From positions 124,001 through 188,000 of IMG/VR virus record IMGVR_UViG_3300037010_001227: 64,000 bases of DNA; one strand, 5' to 3'. The stretch is from a virus. Numbering within the stretch: the first letter of the stretch is position 1; every line of letters begins with the position of its first letter. Shown here piece by piece: positions 40,235 through 48,693 of this stretch. The position numbers were made by a program, and so were the translations under genes. The notes under the pieces were generated by a model. It saw only the letters and a program-made list of their open reading frames with translations. It ran no database searches and was not told the DNA's origin.

Positions 40235-40408
40235 ATGAAAATCATACACTATCAAAACATAAATCCCATTATTTCTTACTTTACTGCATGGGTCTTAGCT
40301 CTTATATTTATGATGAGTTTTGGCTCTGCTAGTTTTTATCATGCTTTTGCTACTATTGTTGCGGCCCAGTTTATTATTTGGGCTAATGACATCTTAAAGG
40401 GTGTTTAA
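40235..40408 (+). CDS. Small two-pass membrane protein, 57 aa
   Basis: AAGGAGTG before the ATG. Two hydrophobic helices (residues 13-30 and 34-50) with a short loop. The stop overlaps the next start (TAATG). Small phage membrane proteins of this sort include holins, but there is no specific evidence here. Confidence 0.55.
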   Translation: MKIIHYQNINPIISYFTAWVLALIFMMSFGSASFYHAFATIVAAQFIIWANDILKGV

Positions 40409-40641
40409 TGAAATTTACAACTGAAAATTCTGCTTATGAGGTGAATTTAGTAAATAAGGAAATTAGACGTTTAAAAGGATCTAGTGATCCTACTCCACGA
40501 CAAGGTGAAGATGGTGTATGGAAGAAATACGAAGATATTTCTAAAGTAAGACCTGGGGAACCTGTTATAATTATCTGGCCTCCAGATAAAGGTTTAGCAA
40601 AAACTACTGTAACTTCAGCAGTTGTTAAAATAGGAGTGTAA
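40408..40641 (+). CDS. Hypothetical protein, 77 aa
   Basis: Coupled to the membrane protein by TAATG and ending where the next gene begins. Beta-rich, reminiscent of a small barrel (RPGEPVIIIWPPDKG). Unknown. Confidence 0.6.
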   Translation: MKFTTENSAYEVNLVNKEIRRLKGSSDPTPRQGEDGVWKKYEDISKVRPGEPVIIIWPPDKGLAKTTVTSAVVKIGV

Positions 40642-40863
40642 ATGGCTATATTAAAAGGGATTAGAAGCATCTCTGATGTTTACAGGGATATGGATCTTTT
40701 AGTAAATATCACTGATGGTAGTGAAGCTTATCATAAAGAGGCAGATGAATTGGTGTGTGAGTTGTTGAGAATCGTTTCTCATTCTAGTTCCAATAAAACA
40801 GCGATGCTAACAATTGCAGACAACTATAGAAAAATCATCACTTATCATGAGAGGTTTAAGTGA
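40642..40863 (+). CDS. Hypothetical protein, 73 aa
   Basis: No gap to the previous gene, with TAGGAG just upstream. All-helical, acidic/basic mixed. Its stop overlaps a decayed gene (GTGA). Confidence 0.6.
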   Translation: MAILKGIRSISDVYRDMDLLVNITDGSEAYHKEADELVCELLRIVSHSSSNKTAMLTIADNYRKIITYHERFK

Positions 40864-41093
40864 AACCTTTAAAGTTTCCATACTAAGCTAAACTTGTATT
40901 TCCATTCAACTTAGAGCCACATTATAGACATGGATATCCCTTTTCTGAAGGTGATATTGTCTGTGTACTAGGAGAACTTACTGGAATGGATGGACATTAT
41001 GTTATTGCTTTAAATACAGATAGAGTAGTATTTGGTTTTTCATAGTGATTTCTAGAACCTAGTGATGATAAAACACCAAAGGATATGCTGTGA
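40860..41093 (+). pseudogene. Small gene with in-frame TAA, TAG and TGA
   Basis: GTG 40860 overlaps the previous stop. The 78-codon frame is uninterrupted by indels but holds TAA after MKPLKFPY and TAG-TGA after VVFGFS. The rest is a plausible beta-barrel (GYPFSEGDIVCVLGEL). Confidence 0.55.
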
Positions 41094-41095
41094 AA

Positions 41096-41802
41096 TTACC
41101 ATTTTGAGCCATATCTACCTAATTCCCATCCTTGCTGAATATAAACATCAATATCTTCTAGTTTAACCATTTTAGCACATTGAAGTTGCTTATTATGAAC
41201 ATATTTTTACCATAACTTCCATTTCCAGCTCCAGTTCGTAAAATAGCTAATTTAGCTTTAGTTTCTTTTGATTTAGGTCCAAATTTTCTATCTTTTATTC
41301 AAATAAACTGATAATTCTGTATTTCTAATTCTAATTGAGTTACCATTTTTAGTTACCCAGCAAGTTCCTTTAGATCTTAGATTATCTTCATTTTAAGATT
41401 TACTCCCTAGTTCTTTAGTTTGTTGTGAACATTTTCTACATAAGTGAACTTGTCATAATAGAGCAACTCGTAAAGAACATGCTTTATTATAATCTTCTGT
41501 TAGAATAATAGTATCAGGAGTTCTTCCAAGATTAAAACACGACCATGCAAAGGTAGTTTAGGATTCGTTTTGTCACATCGCCATAGTAACCAATGGGCTA
41601 TAAAATGATTTTTAGTAGATAATAATTTGTTATTCCAAGGATTAGCTTTTAATGATTTTATATTCTGGAAATAACCATTTTGGTAAAACGTGGTGTTTCT
41701 CATATTTTATTTTGGTGATTCACAAATAAGTATAAAATTAGTATACTCATCTATAGTAGATTGATCTGGATGTTTTAATTTTGCTGTTAAGGTTTGTTTC
41801 AT
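41096..41802 (-). pseudogene. HNH endonuclease with NUMOD3-like and C-terminal arm, broken
   Basis: The minus strand begins MKQTLTAKLKHPDQS, then in a second frame YEKHHVLPKWLFPE and in a third STKNHFIAHWLLWRC, the two halves of a typical phage HNH core. Later come GPKSKETKAKLA and VKLEDIDVYIQQGWELGR, the usual C-terminal arm. At least three frame changes. Confidence 0.75.
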
Positions 41803-41823
41803 ATATTTATTAATTGGAGTCTA

Positions 41824-43296
41824 ATGATGGTAAATATTCCTAAAGTTCTTAATGAAAATTATTGTGCGAGAGTAGTAGAAATTGAAAAAATTGTAGCTCT
41901 TCCCAATCGGGATAAGATTGTTGGAGCTTTGATTTTTGGCAACCAAGTTATTGTCAGTAAAGATACCAAGGTAGGTGATGTTGGTATCTTCTTTCCAGTA
42001 GAAACTGCACTCTCTGCCGAGTTTATGGCTTTCAACAATTTACATCAAGACAATACCCTTAACAACGATCCTTCTAAGAAAGGATTTTTTGGTTCTAAGG
42101 GACGTGTAAAGTGTCAGAAGTTCGGTGGTCATAAATCTGAAGGTTTCTTTATCCCTCTTGATTCTCTTGAGTATGTGTTTCATGCTCAAATTACAAAAGA
42201 TGATCTTCCAGTTGGAACCAAGTTTGAAATACTGGATGGTAAAGAAATCTGTAAGAAGTATGTGATTAAAGACTCTCGAACTCCAAGAGAACCTGGATCT
42301 AAGCAGAAGAAATCTGTTAAACTGAGTCGTCTTGTAGATAATCAGTTCAGACTACATTTTGATACCTTAAATCTTCGGATGAATGCTCATAAGCTAAATC
42401 CGAATGACTATATCAGTATTTCCAGTAAGTATCATGGAACTTCTTGGGTCGTAGGTAAGGTGTTAGTAAAAGACCCAATCTGGCAACATACTCTTGCTAT
42501 GAAGATTACTGGTATTGATCTTTACAAGAACAAGAAGATAGCAAAATATCTTAAGTATTTGATTAAGCCAGCTGAAAAGTTTCAGAACTATCTGATTGGA
42601 ACTCTACTAAATGTAGACAACAATTCAAAGCCTTTTTATGATGTGATTTGGTCTTCTCGTAAGGTAGTTAAAAATGCCTTTGCCAATCCTAATCCAGTTC
42701 ATTACTACGGTATGGATATCTGGGGTGAAATTGCAGAACATGTGAAAGATCATATTCCTGCCGGTATCACTCTTTACGGTGAGTGTGTTGGTTATCTCCC
42801 TAATGGATCAGCAATTCAGTCAAGTGAAGGTAAGTGTTTTGACTATGGTTGTGAACCAGGAACTTATAAACTCATCGTATATCGTATTACTTCTACGAAT
42901 GCAGAAGGTAAAGTATTTGAGTTCTCTTGGCCACAAATTCTTGAGTTCTGCAATAGGATAAGCCCCTATATTGGTTCTGGAACTTGTGTAGGTCTTGAAA
43001 CTCCTAATACTTACTATTACGGTAAGGCTAAGGATTATGCACCACAGATTCCAATTGAAACTCATTGGAATGAAAACTTCCTTGCCAAACTTGAGAAAGA
43101 TTTTATGAAAGATGCCGATTGTCCTTTCTGTAAAAATGTAGTTCCTGAAGAGGGAATTATCATTTCTAAAGAAACTCTCTACGAGAGGGAATCTTTCAAA
43201 CTTAAGAACTTTAGATTCCTTAATAAAGAATCTGAAGAACTTGATAAGGAAGTAGTTGATATTGAAACTTCTCAATCTGAAGAAGACCCTGTGTAG
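41824..43296 (+). CDS. RNA ligase
   Basis: The 490-residue protein has nucleotidyltransferase motif I as SKYHGTS with Lys 202, then YGECVG near 319 and later Lys-containing strands. Its N-terminal 110 residues form a separate beta-rich (OB-like) domain, followed by a basic linker, as in the non-T4 RNA ligase family with N-terminal OB fold. It would seal RNA nicks or breaks, for instance to mend tRNA cut by host defences. TTGGAG precedes ATG 41824. Confidence 0.82.
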   Translation: MMVNIPKVLNENYCARVVEIEKIVALPNRDKIVGALIFGNQVIVSKDTKVGDVGIFFPVETALSAEFMAFNNLHQDNTLNNDPSKKGFFGSKGRVKCQKFGGHKSEGFFIPLDSLEYVFHAQITKDDLPVGTKFEILDGKEICKKYVIKDSRTPREPGSKQKKSVKLSRLVDNQFRLHFDTLNLRMNAHKLNPNDYISISSKYHGTSWVVGKVLVKDPIWQHTLAMKITGIDLYKNKKIAKYLKYLIKPAEKFQNYLIGTLLNVDNNSKPFYDVIWSSRKVVKNAFANPNPVHYYGMDIWGEIAEHVKDHIPAGITLYGECVGYLPNGSAIQSSEGKCFDYGCEPGTYKLIVYRITSTNAEGKVFEFSWPQILEFCNRISPYIGSGTCVGLETPNTYYYGKAKDYAPQIPIETHWNENFLAKLEKDFMKDADCPFCKNVVPEEGIIISKETLYERESFKLKNFRFLNKESEELDKEVVDIETSQSEEDPV

Positions 43297-43309
43297 GAAT
43301 AATGCAGCT

Positions 43310-43373
43310 AATATTATTAATAATACTAAGTATACTAGTATTAGTACAAGTATTTTGTATTATTAATAATATT
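43310..43373 (+). terminator. 17-bp perfect inverted repeat after RNA ligase
   Basis: AATATTATTAATAATAC pairs with GTATTATTAATAATATT across a 30-base loop. No T tract follows, so it may be a processing site or weak terminator. A second hairpin, TTTGGT/ACCAAA, is at about 43424. Confidence 0.5.
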
Positions 43374-43489
43374 TAAAATTTATTGGATATATAAAAAGAG
43401 TAGCTCTGATTTGGTCAAAGTATACCAAACTCTGGAAATATAACAAAATGTTATTTCATTTTTGGATCTGGGATGTAGAGAAATGAAAG

Positions 43490-43633
43490 ATGAGTAATAA
43501 TTGCACCGGCCGTATAAACTTCCTCAAGTTCAAATTAGATCGTGGGGAAGTTTATGCAATTTGTAAGTTTTATGATTGCAGGCCGAAAGTGATCGTGGGT
43601 CATAACTGTGAACATTTTCTTCCAGTACATTAA
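43490..43633 (+). CDS. 47-residue Cys/His-rich protein
   Basis: Clean frame with four Cys (NNC, AIC, YDC, HNC) and three His, likely one zinc site. The ribosome site is weak. Unknown. Confidence 0.4.
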   Translation: MSNNCTGRINFLKFKLDRGEVYAICKFYDCRPKVIVGHNCEHFLPVH

Positions 43634-43639
43634 CTAAAA

Positions 43640-43989
43640 CGTATTAAATGAAAGTTGAAAGGTGCATTGAAAGAGTCACTATAGGTTACAAAAAAAATCG
43701 TGGTTCTTAGAATTGCCTAATTTTACTGCTATTATGACTCCATGGAAATCTGAATTAGTTTAGGCAGGAAAATTTGATCAAGTATATCTTGATCAAGTAA
43801 GAGATGATAGTCTTCCAGGTATGCCTCGAAGGAGTTATAGGAAACTCATTTAATGGTGAATATATGTTCAAATATAAGTGTCAGAGATGGTATGATGCTT
43901 TGAAAGAACATTGTAGTGAAAATCAAGGTATTTACAATGTCCTAAAAATAGGAGGATTAAATGAAGACAAGAACAGGCTTTGTAAGTAA
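43640..43989 (+). pseudogene. Decayed gene upstream of the GFVSN cluster
   Basis: Fragments read FTAIMTPWKSELV, TAG, AGKFDQVYLDQVRDDSLPGM, then in another frame YMFKYKCQRWYDALKEHC. This is one former protein of roughly 100 residues. The last fragment overlaps the first cluster gene by 29 bases. Confidence 0.5.
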
Positions 43990-44599
43990 TAGTTCTTCAA
44001 GTTCTTTCATTCTTGACTTTGGAAAGTTTATAACAAAAGCTGAGGATCTGTATCCTTTTATTACAATTCCAAATGAAGATCAAGAACTATGGAGAGGTTC
44101 TGATTATGTAGAACCAACTATAGAACGAGTAGCAGAATACATGTTTGCTGAAATGAAGCTGGTTAATAAACCTAGGCTTTTAAAACTCTTGGAACAAGAG
44201 TTTGATCCAGAACAGTTTATTGAGACTGAAGAAGAAAAAGACAGGTATGCATGGGCTTGTGATGCTAGATGGAATGCTAGAGATGAACTCCTCGCCCCAT
44301 TACTTGATAAATTTGGTCTTAACGGTGAATATGAAATTACTAGAGGACCAATTATAAATCTTCAGATGTTCAACCTCGCGTATGGTCCAATTCAACTTCA
44401 ACTAAATAATATTTTAAAAGAAGCTAATGAAGTTAAAGCTATGATATTAGATAAATACATTCCAATAGCATTAGCTAAAATTGGCGATTCTGAACATATT
44501 TACGAAGCAAAATTTGAAGACCATGACGTGATAGGTAGCATGCTTGAACATGATGGACTATTAGATAAGTTCACTATCATGAGATTTAGTCACCACTAG
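43961..44599 (+). CDS. GFVSNSSSSSF-family protein 1, 212 aa
   Basis: ATAGGAGGA before the ATG, the strongest ribosome site in the cluster. The N-terminus MKTRTGFVSNSSSSSF is followed by ILDFGKF and a long acidic, helical body unlike the other members. The constant part reads as a leader or tag with a variable cargo. It is the largest member and the first of eight. Its stop overlaps the next GTG. Confidence 0.8.
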   Translation: MKTRTGFVSNSSSSSFILDFGKFITKAEDLYPFITIPNEDQELWRGSDYVEPTIERVAEYMFAEMKLVNKPRLLKLLEQEFDPEQFIETEEEKDRYAWACDARWNARDELLAPLLDKFGLNGEYEITRGPIINLQMFNLAYGPIQLQLNNILKEANEVKAMILDKYIPIALAKIGDSEHIYEAKFEDHDVIGSMLEHDGLLDKFTIMRFSHH

Positions 44600-44799
44600 T
44601 GAAAACAAGAACTGGTTTTGTGAGCAATTCAAGCTCAAGTAGTTTTGTTATTACTACAAAAGAACCATTAAGTAAACAACACCTTTTGGAGTTATTTAAA
44701 GTTCCTGTAGAGTCTCCTTTATACTATTTTGTTGAAGAAATGGCAGAATGGTTTGAGCGATATTCTGAACAGGTTACAGTAAAACATGAGCATTGTTAA
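44599..44799 (+). CDS. GFVSNSSSSSF-family protein 2, 66 aa, possibly truncated
   Basis: GTG 44599 overlaps the previous stop and has no ribosome site of its own, so it depends on coupling. MKTRTGFVSNSSSSSF is identical to protein 1 but uses different codons at most positions. The body is short and its end overlaps the next ORF, which looks like its missing C-terminal half in another frame. Confidence 0.7.
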   Translation: MKTRTGFVSNSSSSSFVITTKEPLSKQHLLELFKVPVESPLYYFVEEMAEWFERYSEQVTVKHEHC

Positions 44800-44926
44800 C
44801 AAGAAGTTGATTTACGTTGGTTCTGCTTCAGATGATGCTTATGAAGAAATTGAATTATCTATTTGTTCAATGACTATTAATCATATTAGTGCCGATTTTT
44901 CTATTAAGAAAGATGGTAACTACTAA
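44786..44926 (+). CDS. 46-residue ORF, likely C-terminal part of protein 2
   Basis: LIYVGSASDDAYEEIELSIC and the following acidic strand would complete a family body of about 110 residues if a single frameshift near 44780 were corrected. As it stands it has its own ATG and overlaps the next gene (TAATG). Confidence 0.5.
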   Translation: MSIVNKKLIYVGSASDDAYEEIELSICSMTINHISADFSIKKDGNY

Positions 44927-45339
44927 TGAAGATTCGAAAAGGTTTCGTAAGTAACAGTTCAAGTTCAAGTTTCTGTATTTACGGAACTAGCGTTGATTCA
45001 CTAAGTGAAATTACTGGAGTATCAGTACAAGAGATTAATGAGAAACGAAAACAAAAGTTTCTAGAGGGTTACGGGAAGCAGCATCCAGAGCTAGTTCCAC
45101 AATCTGATGAAGAATGGCAAGAATACTTTGATGAAGATTGTGACTATGCTGATTATGTCAGCGGAACTGGCTTAGAAATCTACAGTAAGGATGGTTACGA
45201 GTATTACATTGGTAAGTCTTGGCATCTTATTGGAGATGATGAGACTGGTAAAGAGTTTAAAGCTGCTGTTGAGGCTAAGGTTAAAACTCTTATTCCTAAA
45301 GCTAAATGTGAAACTTACTTTGAGGAGTATTACTGCTAA
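44926..45339 (+). CDS. GFVSNSSSSSF-family protein 3, 137 aa
   Basis: MKIRKGFVSNSSSSSFCIYG starts the chain. The C-terminal third holds GKSWHLIGDDETGKEFK, also found in protein 4. Acidic overall (pI low by composition), soluble, with Cys after the motif. Coupled on both sides by TAATG. Confidence 0.8.
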   Translation: MKIRKGFVSNSSSSSFCIYGTSVDSLSEITGVSVQEINEKRKQKFLEGYGKQHPELVPQSDEEWQEYFDEDCDYADYVSGTGLEIYSKDGYEYYIGKSWHLIGDDETGKEFKAAVEAKVKTLIPKAKCETYFEEYYC

Positions 45340-45800
45340 TGAAAACCCGTCTTGGTTTTGTCTCGAACTCCAGTAGCTCTTCATTTTGTATCTATGGTAT
45401 TCAGTTTGATTCTTATGACGAAGTTCTTCGTAGTTTACAGAAAAGTGATAAAGAGTTTCTACATGGTTTCTTTGTACAGTTCAACAATAAATATAAACGT
45501 GAATTAGAAGATAATGAAATTGCAGAAGTTACTACAATTGATGAATTAATCAATGCTATAAATGAGCTTGGTTACGATATGTGGGAGTTTTGCGATGATT
45601 TGTTTAAAGATGACAAAATAATACGTGTTCACACAGGTAGTGAATATAATGCTGGTATGGTTTCCATTGGAAGAGAATGGCGCTTTATTGGAGATAAAGA
45701 GACTGGAGAAGAGTTTAAGGAAAGCATTCGTAAACGATTAGAGTATTATTTTGGTAAGAAGCTCAAACTTCAAACTATTGAAGAATCTTTTCGGTGCTAA
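45339..45800 (+). CDS. GFVSNSSSSSF-family protein 4, 153 aa
   Basis: MKTRLGFVSNSSSSSFCIYG, then a body with GREWRFIGDKETGEEFK near residue 118. Thus 3 and 4 are close paralogues that share both leader and body. Serine codons here (TCG, TCC, AGT, AGC, TCT, TCA) differ from all other copies, showing selection on the peptide. Confidence 0.8.
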   Translation: MKTRLGFVSNSSSSSFCIYGIQFDSYDEVLRSLQKSDKEFLHGFFVQFNNKYKRELEDNEIAEVTTIDELINAINELGYDMWEFCDDLFKDDKIIRVHTGSEYNAGMVSIGREWRFIGDKETGEEFKESIRKRLEYYFGKKLKLQTIEESFRC

Positions 45801-46163
45801 ATGAAAACTCGTTCAGGTTTCGTAAGTAATAGTTCAAGTTCAAGTTTCGTAATTCTTGGTGTGAAAGTAGTTGAAGGTTCCAAAGAGTATAACCACATTA
45901 AGGAACTTTTCTATGATGTTCCAGCAGATGAGGATAATGGAGTGAGTCCTTGGGAATGGGAACTACCTAACAATGTAAGTTATATTACCACTGGTGATAA
46001 CAATGATCAGACTTACTTCGGTGAGTATCTTGCCCAAGGTGAGTATACGGAATTTGAAGAGTTCAGCTTTAATGATCTAAAGAGAAAATCTAAGGAATTA
46101 GCTGATCTTCTTGAAGTTCCTGAGTCTGACGTAAGACTTGTAGTAGGAACTGAGTATATCTAG
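45801..46163 (+). CDS. GFVSNSSSSSF-family protein 5, 120 aa
   Basis: It begins directly after the previous stop without a ribosome site. MKTRSGFVSNSSSSSFVILG is followed by a different acidic body (DVPADEDNGVSPWEWELP) ending in a Glu/Leu helix. No Cys in the body. Confidence 0.8.
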   Translation: MKTRSGFVSNSSSSSFVILGVKVVEGSKEYNHIKELFYDVPADEDNGVSPWEWELPNNVSYITTGDNNDQTYFGEYLAQGEYTEFEEFSFNDLKRKSKELADLLEVPESDVRLVVGTEYI

Positions 46164-46210
46164 AGCAATTAGCATTAGTAATTATTAGTAACTTTATTTT
46201 GAGGTTGCTA

Positions 46211-46591
46211 ATGAAAGTGAGAACAGGATTTGTAAGCAACAGTTCAAGTTCTAGCTTTTGTATACTAGGCAGATCTGGAGATCTTTACAAATTTAAGGAC
46301 TATATGACTTTTACATTCCCAAATTCTTTTAACGTTAACGACTTAGAAGATGAGGGTGATATTTTAAATGAGATTGTATCGTTAGTAGAAGATATGACTG
46401 GTCTTGATTGTCTGTATGGTTTTGAAAATGAACAATGCTATATTGGTTACTCTTTTTCAAATAGTAATCTTTATGATCGATCTGTAAATGAACTGATCAA
46501 AGAAGTTGATAACAAGTTTAAGTTACTAAACATTCCACAAGAAGTCTTTGACATTGCTACAACACTTCATTATGGCGAGCTTTACCACTAA
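46211..46591 (+). CDS. GFVSNSSSSSF-family protein 6, 126 aa
   Basis: I start at ATG 46211 (GAGG upstream) so that MKVRTGFVSNSSSSSFCILG is N-terminal as in all others; an upstream ATG would add four residues. Body with YGFENEQCYIGYSF, resembling the strand region of 3, 4 and 7. It ends 27 bases before the radical SAM gene. Confidence 0.8.
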   Translation: MKVRTGFVSNSSSSSFCILGRSGDLYKFKDYMTFTFPNSFNVNDLEDEGDILNEIVSLVEDMTGLDCLYGFENEQCYIGYSFSNSNLYDRSVNELIKEVDNKFKLLNIPQEVFDIATTLHYGELYH

Positions 46592-46618
46592 ACAAAACTA
46601 GGAAACCTAGGAGATAGA

Positions 46619-47701
46619 ATGCTTCATTTTACATCAAAAGAATGGCGGTCAGTTCGTTCAGAAAATTACAATTATGATTTCAATACTGTCACAGGTTTCT
46701 TTGCTCGTTGGGGAGCTACAAAAGAAGAAGATCCCATCGTAGCTCCAGCACCTGAAATCTTGGACCTGGAAGTTAGTTATGGTGGTAAATGTTTTGGTAA
46801 CTGTGCCTTTTGTTATAAAGGGAACGGTGGTGATCAGCCTGTAGTTAATATGACTTTAGATCAGTTCAAAGTTATATTTTCTAAAATGCCAAAAACTTTG
46901 ACACAAATTGCTTTCGGTATTATGAATATCTCTACAAATCCTGATTTATTTTCTATGATGGAATACGCAAGAGAGAATGGTGTGGTTCCAAATTACACCT
47001 GTCATGGCCTCGACGTTACTCCTGAAATTGCCAAACGAACTTCAGAGCTTTGTGGGGCGGTCGCAGTATCAGTTTATTCCTCAGAAGCCTCTTATAACGC
47101 GATTAAGATGTTTACTGATGCGGGCATGAAGCAAGTTAATATTCACTTTATGTTAAGTGAAGAAACTTATGAAAGAGCGTTCACTATTTTACATGATCGT
47201 CTAACTGACCCAAGACTTGCTGAAATGAACGCGATTGTATTCCTTGGTTACAAACCAAAGGGTAGAAATGCTGGTGGTTTTCATCCAGTATCTACTGAGA
47301 AATACAAGAAGTTAATTGAATATTGTAATCGTAACAATATCAGTTATGGTTTTGATTCTTGTTCAGCTCCTGTAGTTCTAAAATGCATTGAGAACTCTGA
47401 AGATTATAAGAGGATTTCACAGTTAGTAGAACCTTGTGAATCTTCTTGTTTCAGTTCTTATATTAATGCAGATGGTATTTTCTACGCCTGTTCATTTTGC
47501 GAGGGCGAAGGTATGTGGAAAGAAGGCATTGATGTTTTAAATTGCAATGATTTTGTTAAGGATGTTTGGCAACATCCTAAAACAGTAGCATTTCGAGAAA
47601 TTTTACATCAGAGTACAAAATCTTGCGGTGCGTGCAAAAGTCAATCTATTTGTAGACATTGTCCAATGTTTCCTGTAACAAATTGCCACAATGAGCTATA
47701 G
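46619..47701 (+). CDS. Radical SAM enzyme 3 with SPASM-like Cys-rich C-terminus
   Basis: The 360-residue enzyme has CFGNCAFC (C58, C62, C65) for the SAM cluster. The last 90 residues contain many Cys (CESSC, CSFC, CGAC, CRHC, then NCH), as in SPASM or twitch domains that hold extra [4Fe-4S] clusters. SPASM enzymes mostly modify ribosomal peptides (sactipeptides, PQQ, mycofactocin). No obvious peptide-recognition (PqqD-like) domain is fused. It lies inside the GFVSN cluster, which makes those proteins its likely substrates (inference). Confidence 0.85.
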   Translation: MLHFTSKEWRSVRSENYNYDFNTVTGFFARWGATKEEDPIVAPAPEILDLEVSYGGKCFGNCAFCYKGNGGDQPVVNMTLDQFKVIFSKMPKTLTQIAFGIMNISTNPDLFSMMEYARENGVVPNYTCHGLDVTPEIAKRTSELCGAVAVSVYSSEASYNAIKMFTDAGMKQVNIHFMLSEETYERAFTILHDRLTDPRLAEMNAIVFLGYKPKGRNAGGFHPVSTEKYKKLIEYCNRNNISYGFDSCSAPVVLKCIENSEDYKRISQLVEPCESSCFSSYINADGIFYACSFCEGEGMWKEGIDVLNCNDFVKDVWQHPKTVAFREILHQSTKSCGACKSQSICRHCPMFPVTNCHNEL

Positions 47702-47713
47702 TAGTTGAGTGTT

Positions 47714-47753
47714 CCATGAAAGAGCATATACGGTTAATTATGCTCTTTCATGG
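47714..47753 (+). other. 15-bp hairpin after the radical SAM gene
   Basis: CCATGAAAGAGCATA pairs with TATGCTCTTTCATGG across 10 bases. No T tract, and the right arm overlaps the GGAG of the next (broken) gene. It may be a processing site or block that ribosome site. Confidence 0.55.
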
Positions 47754-47761
47754 AGACTTGA

Positions 47762-48317
47762 ATGCTTTGCAAACAATGTAATACAGAGTTTATACAAAAT
47801 AAACCACATCAAGTATATTGTTCAGAAACGTGCAGAAATTCTTACTGGGGTCATACATAAACAGTATGAAAAAAAATAAAAATAAAATAGCTAAAAAGAA
47901 TAATAATGATGAATATAGAAAGTATCAAAAAGAATTAACAAAACAACCATATAGAAAACAAGCAAGAAATGACTATTTAAAAGTAAACGAAAATCTGACA
48001 TAGTATTTAAATTAAAACACTCTATAAACGATAGATTACGTCACGAATTTTCTAATTTTAGTGTAGTTGAGTTAGAAAGTTATTTAGGATATTCTATTTT
48101 AGATTTATCTAATTATTTATTCCAAACAGATGAAGAAAAAGAAGAATATCTTGCTGGTAATTTAGAACTTGACCATATTATACCTTATAATTGGTATATA
48201 GTTTTAGCGTTAGGTGATGGCGAGTTTAAAAAATGTTGGTCCTTTGAAAATTTACGATTATTATCAAGTATAGACAATAAACAAAGAAGTAAAAAAATTG
48301 ATTGTGTTTTTAGTTAA
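47762..48317 (+). pseudogene. HNH endonuclease with zinc-ribbon N-terminus, broken
   Basis: MLCKQCNTEF...YCSETCRNSYW (zinc ribbon), a basic linker, then LELDHIIPYNWY and CWSFENLRLLSSIDNKQRSKK (HNH core) read in three successive frames. It is a + strand remnant and interrupts the GFVSN cluster between the radical SAM gene and protein 7. Confidence 0.7.
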
Positions 48318-48355
48318 ACAACAAAAGATAAGTCATCTTTTACCTATAGGAGCTA

Positions 48356-48690
48356 ATGAAATACGGAAATTGTTCTAAATACTTCGGAATTAGTGTTATG
48401 TAAACCAAAAAAGAAAAATAGAATTTGATTCTTTTGAGTATAGTGTTATAGAAGCTACTGAAAATATAGCTTATCATAGAATGAAATTTATGTTTCAACC
48501 AAGCGGTAAAACTACTATAGTCTTATCCTGTTTTGGACAAAGTATTTTAGAACATAAATTTGAAACACCAATTTCTGTTATAATATATTGGCCTTATAAT
48601 GGAGTAGGTATATCATCAGAAACTTTTGCCCAAAAAGATATACCAGGAAGAAGAACAGTATATTTTACATCTTGTCATAAGGAGTTATAA
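48356..48690 (+). pseudogene. Hypothetical gene with one frameshift
   Basis: TAGGAG before ATG 48356, reading MKYGNCSKYFGISV; after one frame change near 48400 it continues NQKRKIEFDSFEYSVIEATE to TAA 48690. The whole would be about 110 residues, beta-rich. The part from 48481 is still open with its own ATG and might be made alone. Confidence 0.5.
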
Positions 48691-48693
48691 ATA

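Noticed and set aside
13247-41093. Reassigned stop codons (an alternative genetic code)
   Set aside because: All three stops occur inside broken genes, sometimes in the same gene, while every long gene is free of internal stops and ends at ordinary TAA, TAG or TGA. Decay explains this better.
42820-43275. Minus-strand ORF of 151 codons
   Set aside because: Opposite the C-terminal half of RNA ligase; a low-complexity shadow.
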